From the NCBI GenBank assembly GCA_024227995.1, contig CP100465.1:372001-436000 (forward strand): a DNA stretch of 64,000 bases, given 5' to 3'. The translations under genes were made by a program, and so were the position numbers. The notes under the pieces were generated by a model that was not told where the DNA came from, searched no databases, and worked only from the letters and a program-made list of their open reading frames with translations. Of the stretch, positions 54,358 to 63,499 are shown piece by piece. This stretch comes from Halomicrococcus gelatinilyticus (GTDB lineage Archaea > Halobacteriota > Halobacteria > Halobacteriales > Haladaptataceae). Numbering within the stretch: the stretch's first letter is position 1; each line of letters begins with the position of its first letter.

Positions 54358-55296
54358 ATGACGAAGGTCATCGACGGTAACGCCGTCGCGGAGCAGATAC
54401 GTTCGGAACTCGAAGGCAGCGTCGAGACGCTCGCGGACGCGGGTTCGCGGCCGGGCCTGGCGACCGTGCTGATGAGCGAGGACCCGGCGAGCGAGACGTA
54501 CGTCTCGATGAAGCAGCGCGACTGCGACGAGGTCGGTATCGAGGGCATCCACGTCGAGATCGACGCGGACGCTCCGGCCCAGGAGCTGTACGACACGGTC
54601 GAGGACCTGAACGCGGACGAGGACGTCCACGGCATCCTCGTCCAGATGCCCGTCCCCGACCACGTGGACCAGCGGACGGTCCTCCGGACCGTCGCCCCGG
54701 AGAAGGACGTCGACGGCTTCCACCCCGAGAACGTCGGTCGCCTCGTCGCGGGCGACGCGCGGTTCAAGCCCTGCACGCCCCACGGCGTCCAGAAGTTGCT
54801 CGAGCACGCCGACGTCGAGACGGACGGCGCGGAGGCCGTCGTCGTCGGCCGCTCGATGATCGTCGGCAAGCCGATGGCGAACCTCCTCGTCCAGAAGGAG
54901 CCGCTCGGCAACGCGACGACGACGGTCTGTCACTCCCACACCGGAGACCTGGCAGCGCACACTCGCGAGGCCGACATCGTCGTCGCGGCCGCCGGCGTCC
55001 CGGAGATGATCGACGGCTCGATGCTGAAGGAGGGCGCGACCGTCGTCGACGTGGGCGTCAACCGCGTGGACGTCTCCGAACGACGTTCGGAGGGCAGTCA
55101 GACGGAGTCTGACGAGGCCGACACCGAGAAGGGCTACGAACTCGTCGGCGACGTCGACTTCGAGTCCGCGAAGGAGACCGCCGGCGCCATCACGCCCGTC
55201 CCCGGCGGCGTCGGCCCCATGACCCGCGCCATGCTGCTGTACAACACCGTGAAGGCGGCCGGCCAGCAGGAAGGCGTCGACGTCGACCTGCCCTGA
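54358..55296 (+). CDS. folD: Methylenetetrahydrofolate dehydrogenase/cyclohydrolase FolD
   Basis: A 312-residue bifunctional FolD: ASETYVSMKQRDCDEVGI contains the catalytic Tyr and Lys, ILVQMPVPDHVD the P-V-P motif, KDVDGFHPENVGRL, and GRSMIVGKPMANLL the NAD(P)-binding loop. A haloarchaeal acidic insert (about residues 240-260) is present. It interconverts methylene- and formyl-tetrahydrofolate. Confidence 0.96.
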   Translation: MTKVIDGNAVAEQIRSELEGSVETLADAGSRPGLATVLMSEDPASETYVSMKQRDCDEVGIEGIHVEIDADAPAQELYDTVEDLNADEDVHGILVQMPVPDHVDQRTVLRTVAPEKDVDGFHPENVGRLVAGDARFKPCTPHGVQKLLEHADVETDGAEAVVVGRSMIVGKPMANLLVQKEPLGNATTTVCHSHTGDLAAHTREADIVVAAAGVPEMIDGSMLKEGATVVDVGVNRVDVSERRSEGSQTESDEADTEKGYELVGDVDFESAKETAGAITPVPGGVGPMTRAMLLYNTVKAAGQQEGVDVDLP

Positions 55297-55380
55297 CGCC
55301 GGACTGGTAGTGGACCCGAACAGTGCGACGGTCGAACTCCGCTATCCTCGCCGCTCGAGTCGTTCCGTCGGAACGCGAAT

Positions 55381-56103
55381 CTACTGCTCGGCGACGCGGT
55401 CGAGGCGGTCCCGCGCCCGGCCCAGCGCGTCCTCGTCGTCCTCGCGCAGGTAGTCCGCGAGTTCGCGCGCGGCCGTGACGAGCGACTCGGCCGTCTGGGG
55501 CGCGACGTCCCCCTCCAGGGCGCGGACGCGCCGGACGTGCTCGCCCAGCGTCTCCAGGGCGGACCGGCCGGCACCGTCGCGGTCGTTGTCGTCCGTCCAC
55601 TTCGTCGCGTCGCGGTGGTACTCCTGGAGGGCGTCGCCGACCGCGAGCCCGCGCACCTCGTGCATCGATTCGGGAACCTCAGCGGGGTCGGGGCGCTCGC
55701 CCACGTCCGCGCCGCGGAGCAGCGAGAGGAAGTACAGCTCTTCGTCGTCGGTCGGGTCGAATGCCCGCCCGAACACGTCGGCGGCGTGGCGAAGCTCCTG
55801 GGCCGCGAGGTAGGTGTCGTCCAGCGTCGCGAGGTCGCCGGCGTGGATGAACCCGCGCTTGCGGACGTACTCGCGGGTGCGGTCGCCGGCGTCGGCCGCG
55901 ACCTCGCGCATCGGGCGGGCGTCCACCGCCTCGCGGACCTCGCTCAGGTCGAGCGTCGCCGGGCTGTCCGTGTGTTCACGGCGCTCGTCGTCGAGACCGA
56001 CGCTACGCAGGCTCTCGCAGTCCGGGCAGGCGACGCTGCCCGTCTCGTAGTACGACCACCGCGTCCCGCAGTCCTTGCACTCGCGCTGACCGCGAACTTT
56101 CAT
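55381..56103 (-). CDS. Haloarchaeal zinc-ribbon helical protein
   Basis: A 240-residue protein. An N-terminal zinc ribbon (CKDCGTRWSYYETGSVACPDC) is followed by a long helical, acidic domain rich in Arg/Asp/Ala. The layout matches a family conserved in haloarchaea with a TFIIB-like ribbon (DUF7117-type). Function is unknown. ATG 56103 is the first start before the ribbon. Confidence 0.75.
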   Translation of the reverse strand: MKVRGQRECKDCGTRWSYYETGSVACPDCESLRSVGLDDERREHTDSPATLDLSEVREAVDARPMREVAADAGDRTREYVRKRGFIHAGDLATLDDTYLAAQELRHAADVFGRAFDPTDDEELYFLSLLRGADVGERPDPAEVPESMHEVRGLAVGDALQEYHRDATKWTDDNDRDGAGRSALETLGEHVRRVRALEGDVAPQTAESLVTAARELADYLREDDEDALGRARDRLDRVAEQ

Positions 56104-56244
56104 ACCCAGTCGTTGTTCCGCTGCCCTGAAAACGTTCACGTGCCGGCCGGCAACGGTCGCCGGCACTGCCGCCGTTCGACGCGCGTCGCGGCGACCGGTT
56201 CCCCCGCGGGAAGCCCTAAATCCGTCGAGTCCCAATCGTCGTGT

Positions 56245-56598
56245 ATGGCCACCGAAGACCCCGCGACGGACGAACCGAGCGACGCCGAGGCCGCGACCCG
56301 GGTCGTCGTCTCCTACCCGGAGGACCTGAGCGACTGGGGGCGGTTCCAGGTGGAGAAGCCGTCGTTCCGAGCGTTCCTCCGGAAGACGCGCGGCGAACTC
56401 CGGGAGGGCGACCAGTGGGAGGAGTTCGTCGGCGTCGGCTGCTGTGGCAACACGCTCGACGTCCCGCTCCGCATCGAGGCCGTCGAGGGCGGCGACCGCA
56501 TGGGGCCCGACACCGATGTCGAGTACGAGGTCCGCGAGGCCTGCGGCATCGAAGGGGGGTGGCAGGTCCAGAGCGCCGGCGGACCGAACGAGGTCTAG
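56245..56598 (+). CDS. Conserved haloarchaeal hypothetical protein
   Basis: A 117-residue acidic protein. VGVGCCGNTLDVPLRIEAVEGG contains a Cys-Cys-Gly loop and YPEDLSDWGRFQVEKPSFRAFL precedes it. Conserved in haloarchaea by appearance, function unknown. Its 3' end overlaps the convergent PfkB gene by four bases. Confidence 0.72.
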   Translation: MATEDPATDEPSDAEAATRVVVSYPEDLSDWGRFQVEKPSFRAFLRKTRGELREGDQWEEFVGVGCCGNTLDVPLRIEAVEGGDRMGPDTDVEYEVREACGIEGGWQVQSAGGPNEV

Positions 56599-57491
56599 AA
56601 CCGCTCGGCGAGGAACGATTCGACGCGATCGCGCGACGGCGCGGTCCGCGCACCTTCGGCCTGCGAGGCGAGCGCGCCGCAGGCGTTGGCGAACTCCAGT
56701 GCGCGCTCGTAGTCGTACTCTCCCTTCTCCTCGAGCAGGACGGCGAGGAAGCCGGCGGCGAAGGCGTCGCCGGCGCCGGTCGTGTCGACCGTCTCGACGC
56801 CGAATCCCGGATGGGTGTACATCCCCGACGGCGTGTCGACCTGTGCGCCGTCGCTGCCGTGTTTGATGACGACGACGCGTCCGTCGAGTTCCGACGAGGG
56901 GTGTTCGAGGTCGCTGTCCAGTAGCGTCGCCGCCTCGCGGTCGTTCAGGAAGACCACGTCGGAGTAGGCGAGCGCCGCCGAGAAGTCGCGCTGGTCGAGT
57001 CGACGGCCGGGGTCGAAGCTGACGGTGAGGCCGGCCGCCGTGGCGACGTCGGCGAGGTGCGCCGCGGTCGCCGGACGCTGACTCGTCAGGTGGAGGTGGT
57101 CGGCCGAGGTCACGTAGCCCGGGTCGACGTCGTCGGGCGCGACGGCCTCGTTCGCCCCGTCGTTGCCGAGAACCATCACCTCGCCCGCGTCGTCGACGAC
57201 GAGGTACTTGGTCGTCGTTTCCGTCCCCTCGACGTCGAGCAGGTGCGACGCGTCCACGCCGGCGGCGTCGAGTTCCCGGCGGACCAGCATGCCGTGCTCG
57301 TCGGTTCCGACGCTACCCACGACGCCGGACGGGACGTCCATCCCCGCCAGCGCGACGGCGACGTTCGCGGCGCTGCCGCCACCCGAGCGCCGCTGGGAGG
57401 TGATGCGCGCCTCCCCGTCCGGGTCCGGGAGCGCGTCCACCCGGAGGGTCACGTCCCAGTTGACGTGACCCGCTGTGACTACCTCGACCAT
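56595..57491 (-). CDS. PfkB-family carbohydrate kinase
   Basis: A 298-residue ribokinase-fold kinase: GHVNWDVTLRVDALP near the start, RRSGGGSAANVAVALAGMD (signature 1) and DTTGAGDAFAAGFLAVLLEEKG (signature 2, catalytic Asp). It phosphorylates a sugar or nucleoside; the substrate is not readable. Proximity to the ribose-1,5-bisphosphate isomerase gene hints at the nucleoside/pentose-bisphosphate route, though they are not in one operon. Confidence 0.88.
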   Translation of the reverse strand: MVEVVTAGHVNWDVTLRVDALPDPDGEARITSQRRSGGGSAANVAVALAGMDVPSGVVGSVGTDEHGMLVRRELDAAGVDASHLLDVEGTETTTKYLVVDDAGEVMVLGNDGANEAVAPDDVDPGYVTSADHLHLTSQRPATAAHLADVATAAGLTVSFDPGRRLDQRDFSAALAYSDVVFLNDREAATLLDSDLEHPSSELDGRVVVIKHGSDGAQVDTPSGMYTHPGFGVETVDTTGAGDAFAAGFLAVLLEEKGEYDYERALEFANACGALASQAEGARTAPSRDRVESFLAERF

Positions 57492-57594
57492 GGGTACAGG
57501 GTCGGCATACCTTCGGGGTACGCGGTCGGCGGTAAAAAGTCCCCGTGGCTCGCCGCCTGACGGCGACGCTTGCGCCGGCGGGCGATAGTCCGTC

Positions 57595-58407
57595 TCACCC
57601 CGTGATGGCGAACAGGAGAAGGTTGTGCGCGCCGGGACCGAGGCCGACGGCCCCGATGAGGCCGAGCAGGAGATAGCCCTCGCTCGGCTCCTCGGCCACG
57701 TAGTCGGCGAACAGCAGGACGACGAACTCTGCGATGGCGACCTTCACGAGCACGAACAGCCAGCCGACGCCGATGACGTCCGCCGTCGGCAGGGCGTGTG
57801 CGACGTCGAGGATGGCCCGTGAGACGGGCGTCCGCTCGCCGAAACCCAGCACGTCGATGCCGACCGCGGTCGAGACGGCGTCGAGCGAGTGACCGAAGAG
57901 CACGAGCGCGCCCACCGCGCCCGTGACGACAGCGACGTCGGGGAAGGCCTGGCGTGTCCCGGCCCACAGCATGCCCGTGAGGACGACGGCGACCACGAGC
58001 GCAACGAACGGCCAGAGCAGGCGCAGGCTGTCGTTCGCGACGGCGTACCAGAACGCGACCCCGACCACGGGCAGCATCGCGACGACCCCAGTCACGCCGA
58101 GCGTCGTCTCGACCGGGATGGAGTCCTGCCGGAGCGCGAGCAGCCACACCAGGCCTGCGACGGCGAACGTCGTCAGGTACACCGACGGCGTCCCGAGCAG
58201 CGGGCGGACGACCGCCGGCGCGAACTGCACCTGGTAGAGCACGTGGAGGCTCGCCCCGACCACGACCCAGGGGGCAAACGCGACGACGGTGCGCTCGCGC
58301 ACGGTCGGCGTCGCACGCCAGAGCAAGCCTCCGACGACTCCCACCGCCAGCAAGATTCCGAGCAGGTACGGCAGCGGCGGGAGCGCGAACCCTGAGGGAA
58401 GTACCAT
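57595..58407 (-). CDS. DUF63 family membrane protein
   Basis: A 270-residue polytopic protein with about seven hydrophobic segments matching the archaeal DUF63 family (for example LPYLLGILLAVGVVGGLLWRATP and FGHSLDAVSTAVGIDVLGFGERTPVSR). It is widespread in euryarchaea and of unknown function. ATG 58407 gives MVLPSGFALPPLPYL. Confidence 0.88.
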   Translation of the reverse strand: MVLPSGFALPPLPYLLGILLAVGVVGGLLWRATPTVRERTVVAFAPWVVVGASLHVLYQVQFAPAVVRPLLGTPSVYLTTFAVAGLVWLLALRQDSIPVETTLGVTGVVAMLPVVGVAFWYAVANDSLRLLWPFVALVVAVVLTGMLWAGTRQAFPDVAVVTGAVGALVLFGHSLDAVSTAVGIDVLGFGERTPVSRAILDVAHALPTADVIGVGWLFVLVKVAIAEFVVLLFADYVAEEPSEGYLLLGLIGAVGLGPGAHNLLLFAITG

Positions 58408-58537
58408 GTGCCGACAAGCGCATGGGGGTCGGGAAAGGTTTGTGGTCGCCCGCGCGGGAACCTGACCGTCGACCTGATCGCATCGAGTCGCCCGCCGGCA
58501 GGAGGGAATCGCGGGTCGGCGACGAGACGCCTCCTGG

Positions 58538-59494
58538 TCAACTCTCCTCCCACGGCTCCCCGCCCTGCTGGTCCCCGAACAGTTCCCGCATCAGGGTGAC
58601 GATGCTCTCGGGCGGGAACTGCCCGCGCTCGGTGACGATGGCGTCGACGTACCGCGGCGGCGTCACGTCGAAGGCCGGGTTCTCGACGGTGACGTCGCCG
58701 ACCTCCTCGTGCTCCGCGGGCGAGAGCACCTCTTCCTCGTCGCGCATCTCGATCTCGACGGTGTGGCCCGTCATCGTCGCCGGGTGGAGCTTCAGCGTCT
58801 GCGCCGCGACCATGATGGGGACGCCGCGCTCGCGGGCGTTCACCGCGAGCCCGGAGGTACCGATCTTGTTGACGACGCTGCCGTCCGCGGCGATGGAGTC
58901 CGCACCGACGAGGACGTGGTCCGCGTCGTCGAGGTACCGGCGCGCGGCGTTGTCGACGACGAGCGTCACCGGGACGCCCCACTCGCGGAGCTGGCGGGCG
59001 GTGATGTGGCCCTGCTTGCGCGGGCGCGTCTCCTTGACGATGGCCGACAGCTCCTTTCCGTCGTCGAGCGCGTGGCGGACGCAGGAGAGGGCGTCCGTCG
59101 AGTGGCAGTGGGTCATGACGGTGTCGCCGTCTCGGAGACGGTTCGCGCCGATCTGGCCGAGGTTCTCCTGGGCGCGGTCGAGCTCGTACCGGAACTCCGT
59201 GACGCTCGACTCGACGCTCGCACGTAGCCCCGCGACGGTGTCGCCCGACATGTCCCGGAGGACGTACCGAAGGGCGTTCGGGAGGCTGACGGCCGTCGGG
59301 CGCGTCTCGTGGAGGCGACGGGCGGCGGCGCGCATCTCCGCCCGGAACGCCGTCGGCGTCTCGGCCTCGCTGGCCGCAGCCTGCTCCCCCAGTGCGGCCG
59401 CGGCGGCGTCCGCGATGGCCGCCGCGCCGCGGACCTCCATCGATGCGATGTCCTCGGCGGCGTCGGCGACGGCGGGGTGGATGTCGCGGTCCAT
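58538..59494 (-). CDS. Ribose-1,5-bisphosphate isomerase
   Basis: A 318-residue eIF2B-alpha/MtnA-like isomerase. The substrate loop MTHCHSTDALS, VKETRPRKQGHITA, DNAARRYL and VLVGADSIAADGSVVNKIGTSGLA appear in family order. In archaea it converts ribose-1,5-bisphosphate to ribulose-1,5-bisphosphate in AMP/nucleoside degradation feeding type III Rubisco. The ATG at 59494 gives MDRDIHPAVADAAEDI. Confidence 0.9.
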   Translation of the reverse strand: MDRDIHPAVADAAEDIASMEVRGAAAIADAAAAALGEQAAASEAETPTAFRAEMRAAARRLHETRPTAVSLPNALRYVLRDMSGDTVAGLRASVESSVTEFRYELDRAQENLGQIGANRLRDGDTVMTHCHSTDALSCVRHALDDGKELSAIVKETRPRKQGHITARQLREWGVPVTLVVDNAARRYLDDADHVLVGADSIAADGSVVNKIGTSGLAVNARERGVPIMVAAQTLKLHPATMTGHTVEIEMRDEEEVLSPAEHEEVGDVTVENPAFDVTPPRYVDAIVTERGQFPPESIVTLMRELFGDQQGGEPWEES

Positions 59495-59627
59495 GCCCGA
59501 ACGTAGGTCGCCTGGTGCGTAAAAATGGTGCCCCGGACGCGGTGTGCCCTGGACGTGGTCGAGTGCATCCCCGAGAGACGGAGCGTCGACCGAAGGCTGG
59601 GGTGGCCGACCGCAGATAACTACCAAA

Positions 59628-59649
59628 CATACACAAACATTTTTGTATG
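59628..59649. promoter_or_regulatory. Inverted repeat in promoter
   Basis: CATACA-N10-TGTATG, with AAA and TTT also pairing inside. It ends 23 bp before the ATG at 59673, so it overlaps the expected core promoter. A candidate operator. Confidence 0.45.
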
Positions 59650-59672
59650 CCTACCAGGTATTGGTGGGTACG

Positions 59673-60068
59673 ATGAGCACGACAGCCAGTCCCGACGTGG
59701 AACACGCCATCGACCGCTGCCGACCCGCGGACGTGACGCCCGTGACCCTCGACGCCGACGCACTCCCGGGTTCCCGCGACGGACTGCGGGAGCTCCAGAG
59801 CGCGCTCGATTCGAACGACCTCGTCCCGGCCGCCGTCACCGTCGAGGCCCGCTTCGACGAACCGTGCTCGTACGCGACCCAGGACGAAGCCGACCGCGTC
59901 CGCGAGTGCGTCCGCTCGGCGGCGTTCCTCGGTGCCGGGACGGTCACGGTCGAGTTCGACGGCGTCGCGGACGAGTCGAAGGTCCGACCCGCGCTGGCCG
60001 CCGTTCGCGAGCGCGCCCGCCGCGAGGGCGTGACCCTCGAAATCGACGGTCCGCTCACGCTGGAGTAG
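59673..60068 (+). CDS. Conserved hypothetical protein
   Basis: A 131-residue acidic alpha/beta protein: VEHAIDRCRPADVTPVTLDADAL then AAVTVEARFDEPCSYATQDEADRVRECVRSAAFLGAGTVTVEFDG. It looks like a haloarchaea-specific protein. An inverted repeat sits in its promoter. Function unknown. Confidence 0.68.
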   Translation: MSTTASPDVEHAIDRCRPADVTPVTLDADALPGSRDGLRELQSALDSNDLVPAAVTVEARFDEPCSYATQDEADRVRECVRSAAFLGAGTVTVEFDGVADESKVRPALAAVRERARREGVTLEIDGPLTLE

Positions 60069-60248
60069 CTCCCTCCGCCCGCGCGCAGGGTTCGTCTATG
60101 CGGTCTCCTCCTCTGTACGTCTCCTCCTTCGACGTTTGCTGTCCGTCTCGCTTCCGTCCGGTTCGGACAGCGGAGCGCCGACGTCTCGGTGGCACTTGCG
60201 TTCAGACCGGCACGAAATCTTTTTGCGGCACGGTCGACCTTCCACAAT

Positions 60249-61571
60249 ATGGTCGAAGGATGGAACGTCGACAGGTCGCGTGCCGCCTGGTGGACCATCG
60301 GCGCCGCCCTCGCCGCTGCAGCGTTGTTCGTCGTCTACTCCTTCATCGGAACGTTCGTCTTCGGCATCTTCATCTACTACTCGACGAGGCCGGTGTACAA
60401 GCGGCTCAAACGCCGGGTGCGGCCGCCGAGTCTCGCGGCCGCCGTCGCGCTGCTCGCTCTCGCCCTGCCGGCGATACTGCTGATGGTGTACACCGCCGCC
60501 ATCGGCGTCCAGGAGCTCAGTAACTTCGTCAACCGGACCGACCTGACACAGCTCCCCGCACCGGTCCAGCAGTACGTTGACGTCTCCGAACTCGTCCGCC
60601 GGCCAGCGACCATCCTCGACGGCGAGGCGGACACAAGGCTCGTCCAGGACCTGGTCGATCCGGCGCTGTCGTACGTCGGTCTCATCGGTAACGGCGCGCT
60701 GCACCTGTTCGTGATGATCGCCATCGCGTTCTACCTGCTCCGGGACGACCACAAGCTCTCGCGGTGGTTCCGGCGCACGTTCTCGGACGCCGACGGCGTC
60801 CTCGACACCTACGTGAGCCGCGTCGACACCGACTTCAACAGCATCTTCTTCGGCAACATCCTCAACGCGCTGCTGACCGGCACCATCGGCGCCATCTCCT
60901 ACAACCTGCTCGACTACGCCGCACCGGCTGGTCTCGGCATCCCCTATCCGACGCTCCTCGGTCTGCTGACCGGCGTCGCCAGTCTCATCCCCGTCGTCGG
61001 TATGAAGCTCGTCTACTTCCCGACGACCGCCGCCGTCGTCACCGAGGCGATAGTGCTCGACGACCCCAGCGCCCTCTGGTTCCCCATCGTCTTCTTCCTC
61101 GTCTCGCTCGTCATCGTCGACACAATCCCAGACCTGGTCCTGCGCCCCTACGTCTCCGGGCGCAACCTCCACGTCGGCATGGTGATGCTCGCGTACATCT
61201 TCGGCCCGCTGCTGTTCGGCTGGTACGGCATCTTCCTCGGGCCGATGATACTCGTACTCGTCGTCCACTTCGCGAAGATCGTGCTGCCGGAACTGCTCGC
61301 CGGCCAGCCGATAAAGCCGTGGGCGGTCGACCCGACGTACCTGCAGAACGCGAACCGGCGTTCGATGCCGGAGGCGTCGCCCGGCCCCGACGACCCGTCC
61401 GGCGGCCCACCGGAGCGGGAGACACCGGTCGAGGAACGCGAAGCAGAGCCGACACCGACCCCCGGCGACGCTCCCGACGCGGAACCCCCGTCGGAGACGT
61501 CCGGGGCGACGCTCCAATCGACGTCAGATCGGCAGGACACCTCCCCCACGAACGACGACCCGGATGCGTAG
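60249..61571 (+). CDS. AI-2E family transporter
   Basis: A 440-residue membrane protein of the AI-2E/PerM family. It has several N-terminal TM helices, a soluble loop (about 95-155), then the characteristic NILNALLTGTIGAISYNLLDY, GIPYPTLLGLLTGVASLIPVVGM and FLGPMILVLVVHFAK segments. A long acidic, Pro/Glu-rich C-terminal tail is cytosolic. The substrate is uncertain; members include exporters and Na+/H+ antiporters. ATG 60249 is used. Confidence 0.9.
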   Translation: MVEGWNVDRSRAAWWTIGAALAAAALFVVYSFIGTFVFGIFIYYSTRPVYKRLKRRVRPPSLAAAVALLALALPAILLMVYTAAIGVQELSNFVNRTDLTQLPAPVQQYVDVSELVRRPATILDGEADTRLVQDLVDPALSYVGLIGNGALHLFVMIAIAFYLLRDDHKLSRWFRRTFSDADGVLDTYVSRVDTDFNSIFFGNILNALLTGTIGAISYNLLDYAAPAGLGIPYPTLLGLLTGVASLIPVVGMKLVYFPTTAAVVTEAIVLDDPSALWFPIVFFLVSLVIVDTIPDLVLRPYVSGRNLHVGMVMLAYIFGPLLFGWYGIFLGPMILVLVVHFAKIVLPELLAGQPIKPWAVDPTYLQNANRRSMPEASPGPDDPSGGPPERETPVEEREAEPTPTPGDAPDAEPPSETSGATLQSTSDRQDTSPTNDDPDA

Positions 61572-61583
61572 CGCGCCGTCTGC

Positions 61584-61859
61584 TCAGAGGTCGATCAGCC
61601 GTTCCTCCCACTCCCGGCGAACCTTCAGTGCGTGTTCGCCGCGCTCCGTGAGCGTGTAGTAGTTCGTTCGTTCGTCGCGGTCGCCCTTCTCGACCATCCC
61701 CTCCTCGACCAGCGTGTCGAGGTTCGGGTAAAGGCGGCCGTGGTGGACGTTCGTGTCGTAGTACTCCTCCAGTCCCTCCTTGATTGCGAGGCCGTGGGGG
61801 TCGCCGTGACTGGCGATGACGTACAGCGCGTCACGCTGGAAGCCCGTCAGCTCGTGCAT
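61584..61859 (-). CDS. PadR-family transcriptional regulator
   Basis: A 91-residue PadR wHTH: LTGFQRDALYVIASHGDPHGLAIKEGLEEYYDTNVHHGRLYPNLDTLVEEGMVEKGDRDERTNYYTLTERGEHAL, the full winged helix. It converges with the transporter gene. An AT-rich promoter lies upstream (61860-61910). It binds a small-molecule or stress signal through its C-terminal helix, here very short. Confidence 0.93.
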   Translation of the reverse strand: MHELTGFQRDALYVIASHGDPHGLAIKEGLEEYYDTNVHHGRLYPNLDTLVEEGMVEKGDRDERTNYYTLTERGEHALKVRREWEERLIDL

Positions 61860-61994
61860 CGTTACACCAATATCGTATAGAATAAAAATAAATATACCGG
61901 TGCAGAAATAACGCCGGCCGACGTCCTATCGCCCGCCCGGTTCGACGAAGAGCGACGCGGTCGCTGACCACCGGATTAGACAGTATCGAACCGT

Positions 61995-62134
61995 GACAGC
62001 AGAACGCTGCTGTCGCTCGAATCGAAGCATTCGAAAGGAAAGCGGAACACGCGGGGGCGAAAAGACCCCGCGTAACCGCTTGCCGCCCTGAATTGGTCCC
62101 CGCTGACGCTTCGGCCCTCCAAAGCGAAGCGTCA
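61995..62134 (-). ncRNA. Candidate structured RNA
   Basis: Three strong hairpins lie in 140 bp: GACAGCAG/CTGCTGTC with a 4-nt loop (61995-62014); AGCGG/CCGCT enclosing CGCGGGG/CCCCGCG (62041-62080); and TGACGCTTCG/CGAAGCGTCA with an 11-nt loop (62104-62134). A TATA-like TTTATTA lies upstream on the minus strand at about 62160. The overlapping minus-strand frame has no plausible fold. The strand is uncertain. Confidence 0.45.
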
Positions 62135-62204
62135 CCTGATACAAAACGACCCAACATAATAAAGGTAACGCCAACGGTAAGCCGTGCGGGATACCGGTCC
62201 GTGT

Positions 62205-62378
62205 TCAGATGTGTTCCTCCTCCAGCACCCACCCGAGGGCGCGCTTGTAGTAGGTGAACATCTCCTCGACACCCCTGTGGCGCATCTCGTCGCTGTCGAG
62301 GTGTTCCTGGAGGAACTCGTACTGCTCGCGGATCTCTTCTTCGTCCCTCATGGGGGGTTCTTCGAAGTCGTCGCACAT
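62205..62378 (-). CDS. Small conserved haloarchaeal helical protein
   Basis: A 57-residue protein from ATG 62378: an acidic N-terminus (MCDDFEEPPMRDEEEIREQYEFLQEHL) and an amphipathic helix ending FTYYKRALGWVLEEEHI. Fully helical and highly charged, possibly a partner of a larger complex. It is 43 bp downstream of the DUF1028 gene on the same strand, so probably cotranscribed. Confidence 0.65.
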   Translation of the reverse strand: MCDDFEEPPMRDEEEIREQYEFLQEHLDSDEMRHRGVEEMFTYYKRALGWVLEEEHI

Positions 62379-62421
62379 GAGTTGTCGGGATGACGTCCGC
62401 CCGTCACGCGGACGCGTACCG

Positions 62422-63444
62422 CTACTTTCGGTCGAGGCGCGAGAGGCCGTGCCAGATGGCGTCGACCAGCCGTCTCTCTCCACTTCCCTCGGCGTCGTCC
62501 CACCCGCGGGCCAGCGCGTCCTCGAGCACCGCGAGGTCGTGGTTCTCGAAGTTGTTCATCCCGCGGAACGACTCCAGCGCGTCGCGGTCCTCGTCGTCGA
62601 ACGTCTCCGACGGCGTCTGGTCGTCCCCCTCGTAGAATCCGAGGTCGGCCAGCGTCTCGGTGACCGCCGCGGCCGCCTCTCCGGTCAGCTCGCGCATCTC
62701 CTCGGGGTCCTCGCGCTCCAGCAAGGTCACGTCGTATATCTTGAACACCCGCTCCAGTTCGTCGATGGGCGACTCGTGGTCGTCGACGCGCACGTCGATC
62801 CAGCGGTCGTTCTTCCCGTCGTACCCGCCCTCGGGCTTGACGACGTAGAGCGCGGCGCTCTGCTCGCCGCGCTTGTCGCCGCCCGCCTCGTTGCCCGCGT
62901 GCAGTGCTGCGATGAGTCGCTCCGGGAGGCCAATGCCGTCGTCTTCACCTGTTCCCGCGTCCCGTGGCGACGCGCTCTCTTCCGCGTCCCGTGGCGACGC
63001 GCTCTCTTCCGCGTCCCGTGGCGACGCGCCTGCTTCGAACGCCTCGGCCATCGCCTCCAGGGTTGCACGGTTCTCGAGGATGTTCCCCTGGACGGTGTAG
63101 TGTTCGCCCTGCAGGTCGCCGGCGTAGTCGAAACACTCCTCGCCGGTGAACGCCGCGACCGAGCCGTCCTGCCCGACGACGCCGACCTGCCGCTGTTCGG
63201 CCTCGGAGTCCTCGCTCGTCAGTTCGTCGACGACCTCCGCGGCGGTGGCCCCGTCCCGCAGGAGGTCGAGGCCGTCCGGTCCGTACGCGACGTTGGCGAA
63301 GCTCTGCGTGGCGACGGCGCCGGCGTCGGCGCTGGCGAAGGGGACGACGGCGCCGACGCCGACGAACTTCGACTGGACGGCGACGCCGACCGCGTCGCTG
63401 TCGGGGTCGCGCGCGACGATGGAGAACGTCGAGGGTCGTGGCAT
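62422..63444 (-). CDS. DUF1028 (Ntn-hydrolase-like) family protein
   Basis: A 340-residue protein. MPRPSTFSIVARDPDSDAVGVAVQSKFVGVGAVVPFA is the DUF1028 entry with the Ntn-like Ser/Thr start region, and TQSFANVAYGPDGLDLL follows. The usual domain is about 200-230 residues; here a 3-copy ASPRDAEES insert (27-bp DNA repeat) interrupts the middle and a haloarchaeal C-terminal extension follows. ATG 63444. Function of the family is unknown, possibly peptide or amide hydrolysis. Confidence 0.86.
   Translation of the reverse strand: MPRPSTFSIVARDPDSDAVGVAVQSKFVGVGAVVPFASADAGAVATQSFANVAYGPDGLDLLRDGATAAEVVDELTSEDSEAEQRQVGVVGQDGSVAAFTGEECFDYAGDLQGEHYTVQGNILENRATLEAMAEAFEAGASPRDAEESASPRDAEESASPRDAGTGEDDGIGLPERLIAALHAGNEAGGDKRGEQSAALYVVKPEGGYDGKNDRWIDVRVDDHESPIDELERVFKIYDVTLLEREDPEEMRELTGEAAAAVTETLADLGFYEGDDQTPSETFDDEDRDALESFRGMNNFENHDLAVLEDALARGWDDAEGSGERRLVDAIWHGLSRLDRK
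62957..63029. repeat. 27-bp in-frame tandem repeat
   Basis: Two exact 27-bp copies (62957-62983, 62984-63010) and a 19-bp partial copy (63011-63029). Each encodes ASPRDAEES in the DUF1028 protein, so copy changes keep the frame. Confidence 0.9.
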
Positions 63445-63499
63445 ACGACGACCGTCGGACGCCACGACGAAAAGCGTTCAGTTGCCGGCGACCGTACCG

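Noticed and set aside
61926..62174. An 82-codon minus-strand frame
   Set aside because: It is basic and follows hairpin arms rather than a protein fold; better explained as a structured RNA.
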